Origin: Paenibacillus sp. FSL R5-0912
Lineage (GTDB): Bacteria > Bacillota > Bacilli > Paenibacillales > Paenibacillaceae
Assembly: GCF_000758605.1 (NCBI RefSeq)
Contig: NZ_CP009282.1
Span: 5,084,001 to 5,148,000 of the forward strand
Reading direction: 5' to 3'
Length of the DNA: 64,000 nt
The notes beneath the pieces were generated by a model. It worked only from the letters and a program-made list of their open reading frames with translations, was not told the origin of the DNA and made no database searches. This document shows positions 26,074 through 33,808 of this stretch, piece by piece. The position numbers and the translations under genes are program-made. How positions within the stretch are numbered: the stretch's first letter is position 1; the number at the start of each line of letters is the position of its first letter.

Positions 26074-26422
26074 TGTCTGCCTCCCCCTTGGAAAATTACC
26101 GCACCGGGCTTCAAGCCACTTCTTCCATTATAGGGGGAGTTAGTTTGAGAAGTCAAACGGTTTTAGGATGTATGCAGACTTAAATAGGCTTAATTGGTAT
26201 GACATTAATACCTATGTGAATCCCCTCTTTAAAAAGTAGCCCCTTAAGGCGGATTCGTAATATATCCAAAAATTATTGGGATCAAATCCGAAAAACAATA
26301 ACAATCACCTATAAACAGTGTCTGCCTTTCAAGAGCTCTATTTGAACTTAAACTTAGGATCACATAAATCAACGTAAACATGCCTTTCCATCAAAACGCC
26401 TTTTTTATAGAAAGGACGATCT

Positions 26423-26485
26423 ATGAGAAATTCGTGTGAGGATCTGCATATGCTATTGAATAAACAGAAAGGAGGTGCTTTATGA
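26423..26485 (+). CDS. 20-codon leader ORF coupled to the exosporium-like gene
   Basis: Reads MRNSCEDLHMLLNKQKGGAL then TGA. It has its own AAAGGACG site 6 bases before ATG, and its stop overlaps the next start as ATGA. Its last codons contain the GAAAGGAGGTG site of the next gene. It may be a translated leader or chance. The 26074-26422 stretch before it holds no other gene that I can see. A CATANNNTA-like sequence at 26447, inside this ORF, resembles a sporulation sigma -10 but lacks a convincing -35. Confidence 0.4.
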   Translation: MRNSCEDLHMLLNKQKGGAL

Positions 26486-26922
26486 CTCTTTTACTAGATT
26501 CTCGCACATCACAAAATGCAAGCTTTGCCTCTTCTCTTGGCGTTCCTTTCCCAGCTATACTATCCCCCCAATTATACGGACAAGTCGGATTGAACATTGT
26601 GATACCCACAGGGAATATCAGGGTAGAGTTTTTCACTACCGTATCTATCTTACTACCTGCCGGTACTCCTCCAACTGGAATCTTCGTGATCATCGTTAGA
26701 GGAACCACTACGAACGATTCTATCATCTATTCCGCACTCGAAGTGTCTCTGCCATCCAATACGAATGAACAGGTGCTGCCCATCACGGTCATAGGTTCTG
26801 ATTTCAATGTCCCTGCTCCTGAGAATAATCAATTGATCTATTCAGCATTTGTTAGCACAACGACCCTCGGACCGGTCCGGATCGGACCCGAAAGCTTTAC
26901 CGTTACAGCTTACTCTGATTAA
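26482..26922 (+). CDS. Beta-sandwich protein related to the exosporium protein C-like family
   Basis: 146 residues, no signal peptide, rich in Val, Ile, Thr and Pro, and almost free of Lys. Block order matches the 2929-3354 protein: a Val-Glu strand (NIRVEFFTTVSI), then FVIIVRGTTTNDSIIYSAL, then NVPAPENNQLIYSAF, ending RIGPESFTVTAY. This suggests a diverged paralogue of a spore-surface jelly-roll protein. The ribosome binding site GAAAGGAGGTG is excellent. A plus-strand terminator follows directly. It stands alone between fur and spoIIM, so it interrupts the order seen in B. subtilis. The role is inferred only. Confidence 0.55.
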   Translation: MTLLLDSRTSQNASFASSLGVPFPAILSPQLYGQVGLNIVIPTGNIRVEFFTTVSILLPAGTPPTGIFVIIVRGTTTNDSIIYSALEVSLPSNTNEQVLPITVIGSDFNVPAPENNQLIYSAFVSTTTLGPVRIGPESFTVTAYSD

Positions 26923-26940
26923 TAAGAGTATACGAATTAA

Positions 26941-26975
26941 ACCAGCAGTATGGGATATCCTGTACTGCTGGTTTT
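26941..26975 (+). terminator. Rho-independent terminator of the 26482 gene
   Basis: ACCAGCAGTA pairs with TACTGCTGGT around a 12-base loop, followed by TTTTCTTGTTTC. Confidence 0.85.
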
Positions 26976-27060
26976 CTTGTTTCTTTTATTGCAGTGGGAG
27001 ACCTTGTTTTGAAGGTTTTTTGTTGCATCCATTTGATCATTTTGAAAAACACTACTATAT

Positions 27061-27696
27061 TCAATCAATACTTACCAGCATCGGCGTCACCCATCTCATC
27101 ATCACCGGGGTCACCCAAGCCTCAAATCCGGAGATTCCCATAACCAGCAGGGCCATGCCGAGTGACAGCAGGGTGTACATTACAAAAGGCCGGGTCACCT
27201 TGGTACGCCGCTGTTGTCCCAGCACCCGGCTGCGGATCATCAGCAGGGAGAAGGCGATCGCTGCCGCGCTGCATACAAGCAGTACCGGAATCAGCACCAG
27301 ATTATGCGGGGCTACAGAAACCAGGGCAAACAGCATGCCATGCCAGGAATACTGGCTGACCAGACAGCCGACGGTGAAGCCGATCAGCACGCCTTTGAGG
27401 AAATCCAGAATTAGAATCCCCGGAAGTCCGATAACCGACAAGCCGAGGATCCAGATCAGTCCGACCCACTTCAGATTGAATGCGGCAATCCCCCAATACG
27501 AATCCTGCGCGGCAGGCAGTCCCTGTTGATCCACGGTCATGAAGAAATTGCCCAAATAATCCCCCAGCTCCTGCTGCTGATCCAGCGTTAACGCACTGAC
27601 AATGAGCGCTCCAAATACGACCCCGACCAGGAATAATACCGCGACAAAAATATAAAGAGGCGTCTGTTCCTTCATCATCAGCCTTAAACTGCGCAT
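27061..27696 (-). CDS. spoIIM: Stage II sporulation protein M
   Basis: 211-residue polytopic membrane protein with about five hydrophobic segments, among them YIFVAVLFLVGVVFGALIV and GLIWILGLSVIGLPGILIL. SpoIIM bridges SpoIID and SpoIIP in the septal peptidoglycan hydrolase complex that drives engulfment. The DUF95-type motif GLPGILILDFLKGVLIGF and SVAPHNLVLIP are characteristic. Start ATG at 27696 follows GGAAAGGAG. The reading frame begins 24 bases earlier without a site. Position between the endoQ-like gene and fur is conserved. It would be expressed under mother-cell sigma-E. Confidence 0.93.
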   Translation of the reverse strand: MRSLRLMMKEQTPLYIFVAVLFLVGVVFGALIVSALTLDQQQELGDYLGNFFMTVDQQGLPAAQDSYWGIAAFNLKWVGLIWILGLSVIGLPGILILDFLKGVLIGFTVGCLVSQYSWHGMLFALVSVAPHNLVLIPVLLVCSAAAIAFSLLMIRSRVLGQQRRTKVTRPFVMYTLLSLGMALLVMGISGFEAWVTPVMMRWVTPMLVSID

Positions 27697-27767
27697 CAGG
27701 ACATTCTCCTTTCCGGTCACATGTTACACCATATGAAGGAATGTCCCGCTCTATGACTTGTCCTTGG

Positions 27768-28964
27768 TTACTTCCCCTTAATGACCTTGCCGTACGTCCC
27801 TCCGCCTCCTGAAGAGAGCGCAAGCCTGCCGGTACGGGCCAGTACGATTAGCTCTGCAAGCTCTTGTCCGGCGACAGCCGCAAGCTCGGCTTCACCCGCC
27901 TTGTGCAGTATATTCATCTCTGTGCCAAACGCCTGCAGCAGATCATTCAGCTTGCGCTTGCCAAGTCCCGGAATAAACTCCAGAGGCACCTGGTAATGGT
28001 ACGGCGGACGGTACTCCGGAACCAGCGGCTGCTCACGGTCGGCAATATCGAGAATACGGTCCAGCACACCCTGTACGAGCTTCGGGCTGCCGCAATACGG
28101 ACAGTGCTCTGAAGTCGCGTACGCCTCATCGATAATGCTGCCGCAGCCGCCGCAATATGTGCGGTGGTATTTCCCCAGCTTGGGGTTCAGCCCGAAGTTG
28201 GCACTGATCCGGCGTCCCTCCGAGCGCTCCAGCGCCAGCTTCAGCTCATGGAAGGAAGGCCGCTGCAGCTCGATCACATTATACTCGCGGCCGATTTTAC
28301 CCAGGGAATGGGCGTCGGAATTAGTCAGGAAGGTATAGGGGTCAAGCTCTGAAATATATCCGGCCATTTCCGAATCCGCACTGAGTCCTAGCTCCACTGC
28401 CGCAATGCGTTCCAGGTCAAATAATTCAACCATCCGCTCCGCTGCACAGCCGTATAGCCCTTTGTGCGGAGTGAAAATATGTGCCGGAATCAGCAATCCT
28501 CCCCGTCCGGTAATCTCGTCCTGCAGCACCCGGGAGGGTGCATACAGGCGCTGGGAGCTTAGATTCACGTTCCGCATATGGGCGCTCATCCAGCTGCTGA
28601 ACTCTTCCATGGTCCCAAGGTCCGGCATGAAGGCCAGGACATGGCACTCTTTTCGCCCGGGCTCACGGATCTCAATCTCGGTTCCCAGGATGATCGTAGT
28701 CCCCCTGTAGGCAATTCCGCCGCCTTCTGCTATCGTCATCTCGCCGGAATCCAGCGCCGCATGAATATCCCGCAGCACCCCCGGGGAGTGGCTGTCGATG
28801 ATGCCGATCAGACCGATCCCCTTGCGCTCCGCCGCCTCTTTGGCAATCCCGGCGAAGGTGAGCTCGCGGCTGCCGCTGATTTTGACCGCCTGTCCCTCTG
28901 AAGTCCGCCCGATATGCACATGCAGGTCGCAGTAAACGCTCTGCAGCGTGGACTCTAGTGCCAT
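27768..28964 (-). CDS. Endonuclease Q family protein (PHP domain, zinc finger, HhH)
   Basis: 398 residues. The N-terminal PHP metal domain has CDLHVHIGRTSEG (near residue 12), IIDSHSPGVL (near 55) and a late TNSDAHSLGKIGREY (near 215). A four-cysteine zinc finger CGGC...CPYC follows near 270, and a helix-hairpin-helix PGLGKRKLNDLLQAFG is near 335. This domain order matches archaeal endonuclease Q, which nicks at deaminated bases such as uracil and hypoxanthine, and its Bacillus homologue YqxK. DNA repair is likely, but activity is inferred. It overlaps nudF by 10 bases. Confidence 0.88.
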   Translation of the reverse strand: MALESTLQSVYCDLHVHIGRTSEGQAVKISGSRELTFAGIAKEAAERKGIGLIGIIDSHSPGVLRDIHAALDSGEMTIAEGGGIAYRGTTIILGTEIEIREPGRKECHVLAFMPDLGTMEEFSSWMSAHMRNVNLSSQRLYAPSRVLQDEITGRGGLLIPAHIFTPHKGLYGCAAERMVELFDLERIAAVELGLSADSEMAGYISELDPYTFLTNSDAHSLGKIGREYNVIELQRPSFHELKLALERSEGRRISANFGLNPKLGKYHRTYCGGCGSIIDEAYATSEHCPYCGSPKLVQGVLDRILDIADREQPLVPEYRPPYHYQVPLEFIPGLGKRKLNDLLQAFGTEMNILHKAGEAELAAVAGQELAELIVLARTGRLALSSGGGGTYGKVIKGK

Positions 28965-29527
28965 TGTCCCGTCAGCGTATACAGATGCCAGGCGTAGACA
29001 GCCATCATGGTTTTGGCATCCGCAATACGTCCATCCGCGATATACTGGTACGCTTCCTCCAGCGTCAGCTCGGAAACCTCCAGGAATTCATCCTCATCCA
29101 GCGCCATCTCACCCGGCTGGGCATCTTCTGTCACATAGAGGTGAATGATCTCATCGGCGAAGCCGGGAGAGGTGTAGAACGACTTCAACAGCTTCAGCCC
29201 GCCGCTGTGGAATCCGGTCTCCTCCTGAAGCTCACGGCCCGCAGCCGCCAGCGGATCCTCGCCTTTGTCCAGCTTGCCTGCAGGTATCTCCACTTCAGTA
29301 CGGTGCATCGGCTGGCGGTACTGTTCCACTACAAGCATTTTACCGTTATTCAGTGCCAGTACAGCTACGGCCCCCGGATGCTTCACCACCTCACGGGTTG
29401 CTGTATTGCCGTCAGGCAGCTTCACCGTGTCCACCTGCAGCGAAATAATGTTGCCAGTAAAGATCGGCTTCGTCGACAATGTTTCTTCATCCAATGCGGG
29501 GTTGCGGTTGATTTCATCGTTTTTCAT
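28955..29527 (-). CDS. nudF: ADP-ribose pyrophosphatase, Nudix family
   Basis: 190-residue hydrolase predicted to split ADP-ribose into AMP and ribose-5-phosphate. The Nudix box spans GKLDKGEDPLAAAGRELQEE followed by TGF, matching Gx5Ex7REUxEExGU. The N-terminal strand TKPIFTGNIISLQVDTVKLP is the usual dimerisation part. ATG at 29527 is chosen because the family starts here, after AAAGGAG. The longer frame would run over the divergent mciZ gene. It is the first gene of the nudF-endoQ-spoIIM run. Confidence 0.92.
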   Translation of the reverse strand: MKNDEINRNPALDEETLSTKPIFTGNIISLQVDTVKLPDGNTATREVVKHPGAVAVLALNNGKMLVVEQYRQPMHRTEVEIPAGKLDKGEDPLAAAGRELQEETGFHSGGLKLLKSFYTSPGFADEIIHLYVTEDAQPGEMALDEDEFLEVSELTLEEAYQYIADGRIADAKTMMAVYAWHLYTLTGQWH

Positions 29528-29604
29528 AGATTTGTGGTCTCCTTTGGCATGGTTATGCATAGGGTGTATTATAGCAAACTTAAAAGGAAAGAAGGAATGC
29601 AGGC

Positions 29605-29778
29605 ATGAATGATTGTCTTGTCCGAGCAAGCTCATCCGCAGTTACAATGGTAGGTAAACCGGAGCAGATCAAGGCTGTAATGGCCGGATGGATGAAGCAG
29701 TACGGGCGTGATATGCCCCTATCCTACATCCTGCTGCTCCAGGCGGAAACGCGGATCACAGCTTCCAAGGCAGGATAA
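29605..29778 (+). CDS. mciZ: MciZ-like mother-cell inhibitor of FtsZ (57 residues)
   Basis: Small protein with the core VTMVGKPEQIKAVM then QYGRDMPLSYI. B. subtilis MciZ has VVLVGKAWEIRAKL then YGRTFQYVKDWI, so the VGK, Ile-(Lys/Arg)-Ala and YGR positions agree. MciZ binds the C-terminal face of FtsZ and blocks Z-ring formation in the mother cell during sporulation. A GAAGGA site lies 8 bases before ATG at 29605. It is divergent from nudF with 77 bp between. The C-terminal tail is longer than in B. subtilis. It is too short for usual gene calling, so it may be missed. Confidence 0.7.
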   Translation: MNDCLVRASSSAVTMVGKPEQIKAVMAGWMKQYGRDMPLSYILLLQAETRITASKAG

Positions 29779-29828
29779 TGCCGCTTCGTTCTTCCGGATA
29801 TCCGTGAGGAAGATTAGCTTCACCTAGT

Positions 29829-29879
29829 AACAAGAAGGAGCTGTCTCCCGGTGAATTCCGGAACAGCTCCTTCTTGTTA
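29829..29879. terminator. Long stem-loop terminator between mciZ and the peptidase gene
   Basis: AACAAGAAGGAGCTGT pairs with ACAGCTCCTTCTTGTT, with a further CC/GG pair inside. The stem is near-perfect, and it can serve the convergent genes on either side. Confidence 0.75.
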
Positions 29880-29932
29880 CATTTAAGCGCAGCCGGCCTC
29901 AATACCGGCAGGCATCTGCGCAGTTTTTGATA

Positions 29933-31060
29933 TCAGCCCTTTTGGCTCTCAGCCACAATGGCAACAACCAGGCTGGCTACTTTGACAATATCTTCGGCTT
30001 TGATCCTTTCCTTCGTTGTGTGGATATCCTCATAGCCGACAGCCAGATTCACAGTAGGAACCTTCAGGCCATTGAACACATTGGCATCACTGCCGCCTCC
30101 GGAAGCGAACAGCCGGGTAGTCAGTCCCAGTGAAGTAATCGCGCGGTCTGCCAGCTGTACCACCGGATCATGTTCATTAAAGCTGAACGCCGGATAAATG
30201 ATTTCGCTGCGGAATTCACTCTGTGCGCCGTTGTCACGTGCGGTTGTCTCCAAGGCTTCACGCATAGAGGCAATCTGCAGTTCTACCTTCTCCTGCACAA
30301 TACTGCGGGCTTCCGCATCCAGCTGCACATGGTCGCAGACCACATTGGTCGGGCCGCCGCCGGCAAATTTGCCGATATTCGCTGTCGTTTCATTATCGAT
30401 CCGTCCAAGCTTCATCGCCGAAATCGCTTTGCTCGCCACTTGAATCGCACTGATTCCATCCTCCGGATTAACTCCGGCATGAGCGGATTTGCCGAAGATC
30501 TGCATCGTTACGCGCGCCTGTGTCGGCGCAGCAATGGCGATCGCTCCTACTTCACCATTGGAATCAAGCGCGAAGCCAAGATCGGCATCCAGATGCGCCG
30601 GGTCCATTGCGCGTGCGCCCATCAGCCCGGACTCTTCGCCTGCCGTAATGACAAACTGAATCTGCCCGTGCGGAAGCTTCTGCTCCTGAATCACCCGGAT
30701 CGCTTCGAACAATGCGGCAAGTCCCGCTTTGTCATCCGCTCCGAGAATTGTACTGCCATCGCTGGTAATCCAGCCGTCTTCCCCAAGGGAAGGCTTAATA
30801 TTCTGCCCGGGAACCACTGTATCCATGTGGCAGGTGAAGAGCAGCTTAGGCGCGCTCACGCCACTGTCCCCAGGCCAGGTTACGAACAGATTGCCCGCCC
30901 CGTGTCCCGTTCTCTCCTGGGAATCATCTTCAACAGCTGTCAGTCCCAGATTGCTGAATTTTTCCTTAAGTACATCGGCAATCGGCCGTTCATTTCTGGT
31001 CTCACTATCAATACGGACAAGCTCCATGAATTCATTAATCAACCGGTCTTGTGATATCAC
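29933..31060 (-). CDS. Peptidase T-like M20 metallopeptidase (YqjE-like)
   Basis: 375-residue two-zinc peptidase of the PepT-related branch. Motifs are LLFTCHMDTVVPGQ near residue 75, TILGADDKAGLAALFEA near 105, ITAGEESGLMGARA near 137, ALDSNGEVG near 165 and the C-terminal ASGGGSDANVFNG. The B. subtilis homologue is YqjE, annotated as a tripeptidase T-like protein. It should act on small peptides in the cytoplasm. It is monocistronic, divergent from prli42. Substrate is not fixed by sequence. Confidence 0.9.
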   Translation of the reverse strand: MISQDRLINEFMELVRIDSETRNERPIADVLKEKFSNLGLTAVEDDSQERTGHGAGNLFVTWPGDSGVSAPKLLFTCHMDTVVPGQNIKPSLGEDGWITSDGSTILGADDKAGLAALFEAIRVIQEQKLPHGQIQFVITAGEESGLMGARAMDPAHLDADLGFALDSNGEVGAIAIAAPTQARVTMQIFGKSAHAGVNPEDGISAIQVASKAISAMKLGRIDNETTANIGKFAGGGPTNVVCDHVQLDAEARSIVQEKVELQIASMREALETTARDNGAQSEFRSEIIYPAFSFNEHDPVVQLADRAITSLGLTTRLFASGGGSDANVFNGLKVPTVNLAVGYEDIHTTKERIKAEDIVKVASLVVAIVAESQKG

Positions 31061-31157
31061 TTGGACTTCCCTCTCTTTCGCGGATACGTTACAATGGTTG
31101 TACTGCGTTGTCTAACGCCTACGTTCTTAACTTAAACTAATCTCAAAGGAGTCACTC

Positions 31158-31259
31158 ATGCAACAGAAAAAATGGTTCCGCATCATTATCTACATTATGC
31201 TAATCGCTATGATCGCCTCTACGGTGCTCTTTGTCATCGAGCCGTTTATGGCCGGTTAG
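31158..31259 (+). CDS. prli42: Prli42-like stressosome-associated miniprotein (33 residues)
   Basis: MQQKKWFRIIIYIMLIAMIA then STVLFVIEPFMAG: a short basic N-terminus followed by one membrane helix and a short tail. This is the pattern of Prli42, a membrane miniprotein found in many Bacillota and shown in Listeria to anchor the stressosome. AAAGGAG lies 7 bases before ATG. It stands alone between yqjE-like and lipB. The short length is normal. The match is by pattern only, so stressosome binding here is inferred. Confidence 0.75.
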   Translation: MQQKKWFRIIIYIMLIAMIASTVLFVIEPFMAG

Positions 31260-31277
31260 TCACGTTTAGTACTTGAA

Positions 31278-31308
31278 TAACAGCGTCCGGATTCTCCGGG
31301 CGCTGTTT
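31278..31308 (+). terminator. Terminator-like hairpin after prli42
   Basis: AACAGCG, CCGG pairs with CCGG, CGCTGTT. The T-run is weak on the plus strand. Confidence 0.55.
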
Positions 31309-31332
31309 GACGTTGCCTGGATTCAGCATTCC

Positions 31333-32049
31333 TTATTCTGCAGCACTTGCAGCCCCGGCAACCGCTTCATACGGAAACTGCTGCAAGAAATAAGGCACCA
31401 GCTCGGAAGCAACGCTCTCCAGGCCAAAGGAGCGCCCGGTGCATTCCTCAAGTGAAGTGACCCCATATTCAGCGATGCCGCAGGGGATGATTCCCGAGAA
31501 GCCGCTTTGGCTGATTCCGGCTGAGATGTTGAAGGCGAAGCCGTGGCTGGTAATAAAACCTCTGCGGAATTTACTCTTGTTGAATTTGACGCCGATCGCA
31601 CAAATTTTCTCATCGCCGACCCACACGCCCGTATATCCCTGCTTGCGGGTTCCTGATATCCCGTGTGAAGCCAGAAAGGCAATAATAACGGCCTCCAGCC
31701 TGCGCAGATATCCGTGCAGATCGACCTTGCCGTCTTCGCCAAGCTTCAGGAGAGGATAACCTACAAGCTGGCCCGGCCCGTGATATGTAATATCTCCTCC
31801 GCGGTCGATTTCAAACAGCGCAATCCCTTGTTTCCTAAGCTGTTCCACGCTAAGGAGCAGATGCTCCGGATGATTCTGTGAACCGATGGTATAGGTTGGC
31901 GGATGCTGCAGAAGGATCAGCCGCTCGGAAGCTATGCCTGCGTCAATCCCCTGCACCGCTTCCTTTTGCAGCTCCCAGGCCGCGCCGTATTCCATCAGCG
32001 GGAGATAGGAAACTTCCAGTTTGCTTAAGTTCAGGTTGTCCATGGTCAT
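31333..32049 (-). CDS. lipB: Octanoyl-[acyl-carrier-protein]:protein N-octanoyltransferase
   Basis: 238-residue LipB that moves octanoate from acyl carrier protein to lipoyl domains, the first step of lipoate synthesis. Motifs are TYTIGSQNHPEHLL, EIDRGGDITYHGPGQLVGYP (the conserved RGGxxTYHGPGQ) and GVKFNKSKFRRGFITSHGFA, in which a Lys lies in the conserved (A/G)xK region. The residue before PCG is ISGIIPCGI, with the catalytic Cys. It follows the E2 gene by 58 bp, so lipoate attachment is co-expressed with its target. Confidence 0.93.
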   Translation of the reverse strand: MTMDNLNLSKLEVSYLPLMEYGAAWELQKEAVQGIDAGIASERLILLQHPPTYTIGSQNHPEHLLLSVEQLRKQGIALFEIDRGGDITYHGPGQLVGYPLLKLGEDGKVDLHGYLRRLEAVIIAFLASHGISGTRKQGYTGVWVGDEKICAIGVKFNKSKFRRGFITSHGFAFNISAGISQSGFSGIIPCGIAEYGVTSLEECTGRSFGLESVASELVPYFLQQFPYEAVAGAASAAE

Positions 32050-32107
32050 AAGGTCCCCTTTGCTTCATATTCTCCCTGTCACAGGGTTCCGCAGCTGCCT
32101 TAAAGCA

Positions 32108-33538
32108 TTAGTACAGCTTGGTGTCCGGCGTATAACCTTCCACATTATCCTTCACACGCTGCAGGAAACGCCCGCTGATGACTCCATCCAGAATCCGGTG
32201 ATCCAGAGACAGGCAGATATTGGCCATCGAGCGGACGGCGATCATATCATTGATGACCACTGGTTTTTTCACGATAGATTCAAAGGTTAGAATCGCCGCC
32301 TGCGGATAGTTAATGATCGGATACGACAGAATCGAGCCGAACGAGCCGGTGTTGTTAACCGTGAACGTGCCGCCCTGCATATCTTCCAGCCGCAGCTTGC
32401 CTTCACGGGTCTTCAGCGCCAGTTCGTCGATCTCGCGGGCCAAGCCGGCAACGTTCTTCTGGTCGGCCTTTTTGATGACCGGTGTCATTACGGAATCCTC
32501 CGTGCCTACGGCAAGCGAGATATTGATATCGCGTTTAACGATGATTTTGTCAACGGCCCAGACCGAGTTCATGATCGGGTAATCCTTGATTGCACTGACA
32601 ACTGCCTTCATCAGAAAAGCCAGATAGGTCAGGTTAATGCCCTCTTTGCGCTTGAATTCATCCTTAAGCTTGTTGCGCAGCACGACAAGATTGGTCACAT
32701 CCACCTCAATCATCGTCCAGGCATGCGGAATCTCCGAGACGCTCTGCCGCATACGGGTAGCGATCGTATTACGGATCGGCGTAACGTCGATCAGGTATTC
32801 CGAGCTGCTGCCCCGCCCGCCTTCCACTTCGATCGTCGGAATCTTCGGCGACTCGCTTAAGTGCAGGCCGGAGTGACGCAAATGCTGAAGCTCTTCGCGC
32901 ACTTCTTCCTGAATAGGCTGGAATACAGGCTGCTGCGGCGCAGGAGCAGCAGCAGTTGGGGCTGTAGTTGCTGGCTGAGCCGCAGCTGCACCGCTCTCCA
33001 GGAACGCGAGCACATCCTTGCGTGTGATGCGTCCGCCCAGGCCGGTGCCCGGCACGGCCGCAAGGTTGATGCCGTGCTCGGCGGCCAGCGTCTGCACAGC
33101 CGGAGAGTAACGGGAACGCATCGGAGCATCCGCGTCAAAAGCCGCAGCCGGCACAGACTGCCGGAAGGAGGCGTGGGCAGGCTGCGGCGCTGCGCCGGGT
33201 GCCGCCGGGGTTGCGGCATTGGCAGTTCCCGCAGCGGCAGCTGCCTGTGACGGGGCCGCAGCGGATGCCGCAGGGGCTGCTGCACCGGCTACTGCGATGC
33301 GCGCGATGATCTCGCCGACGCTGACCGTCTGGCCTTCTTCGGCGAGCAGCTCCACCAGCGTACCGTCTACGGTAGCCGGCAGCTCAGCATTTACCTTATC
33401 CGTAATCAGCTCACAGATTGGCTCATATTGCTCGATCGTATCGCCCGGCTGCTTCAGCCATTTCCCGATCGTTGCCGATACCAGCGATTCTGCCAGCTGC
33501 GGCATGATTACATCCGTCAGCTTTGTATTGTCAGACAT
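32108..33538 (-). CDS. bkdB: 2-oxo acid dehydrogenase E2, dihydrolipoyl acyltransferase (branched-chain type)
   Basis: 476-residue core subunit. The lipoyl domain comes first (residues about 5-83), with Lys48 in ITDKVNAE as the lipoylation site. An Ala/Pro-rich linker follows, then the peripheral-subunit-binding domain RYSPAVQTLAAEHGINL...GRITRKDVLAFLE near 145-185. A second linker leads to the catalytic domain ending LSLDHRILDGVISGRF with the active His. The start MSDNTKL at 33538 follows AAGGAGTG. It accepts the acyl group from E1 and passes it to CoA. A repeat element abuts its ribosome binding site (33556). Confidence 0.9.
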   Translation of the reverse strand: MSDNTKLTDVIMPQLAESLVSATIGKWLKQPGDTIEQYEPICELITDKVNAELPATVDGTLVELLAEEGQTVSVGEIIARIAVAGAAAPAASAAAPSQAAAAAGTANAATPAAPGAAPQPAHASFRQSVPAAAFDADAPMRSRYSPAVQTLAAEHGINLAAVPGTGLGGRITRKDVLAFLESGAAAAQPATTAPTAAAPAPQQPVFQPIQEEVREELQHLRHSGLHLSESPKIPTIEVEGGRGSSSEYLIDVTPIRNTIATRMRQSVSEIPHAWTMIEVDVTNLVVLRNKLKDEFKRKEGINLTYLAFLMKAVVSAIKDYPIMNSVWAVDKIIVKRDINISLAVGTEDSVMTPVIKKADQKNVAGLAREIDELALKTREGKLRLEDMQGGTFTVNNTGSFGSILSYPIINYPQAAILTFESIVKKPVVINDMIAVRSMANICLSLDHRILDGVISGRFLQRVKDNVEGYTPDTKLY

Positions 33539-33555
33539 AATGTCACTCCTTAAAA

Positions 33556-33612
33556 TTTTGTAAGCATTTACTTCCTGAGTTAGCTTCGACAAAACTGGCT
33601 TCGGAAGCATAT
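33556..33612. repeat. Intra-operon repeat copy A, directly upstream of the E2 ribosome binding site
   Basis: Plus-strand text has TTTTGTAAGCAT, ACTTCCTGA and GGCTTCGGAAGCAT in that order. The same three blocks occur at 35852. On the coding strand both copies end a few bases before the Shine-Dalgarno sequence. Confidence 0.75.
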
Positions 33613-33679
33613 CGGTCAAAAATCAAAAAAGTTGTACAAAAGGCAGCATTTCTCTTTATCCAAGCCGAGAAGCGTGCAA

Positions 33680-33702
33680 ATTGTTGTATTTCATACAGCA
33701 AT
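33680..33702. repeat. Palindromic intergenic element, copy 1
   Basis: ATTGTTGTAT, a 3-base loop, then ATACAGCAAT, a near-perfect 10-bp stem. The same element with a perfect stem lies at 38261. The 33613-33808 stretch otherwise holds no gene. Confidence 0.75.
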
Positions 33703-33808
33703 CTGCCCAACCCACCGCTAATTTCGAATCTAAACTGCAATAATTGCAACATTCATACCCAATGTACATACTGGGTGAGCTTAAATATCCATCTGTTGTT
33801 CCGATATG

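Noticed and set aside
26447..26455. CATATGCTA as a sporulation sigma (E/K) -10 before the 26482 gene
   Set aside because: Matches CATANNNTA but no -35 at the right distance, and it lies inside the leader ORF. Too weak to annotate as a promoter.
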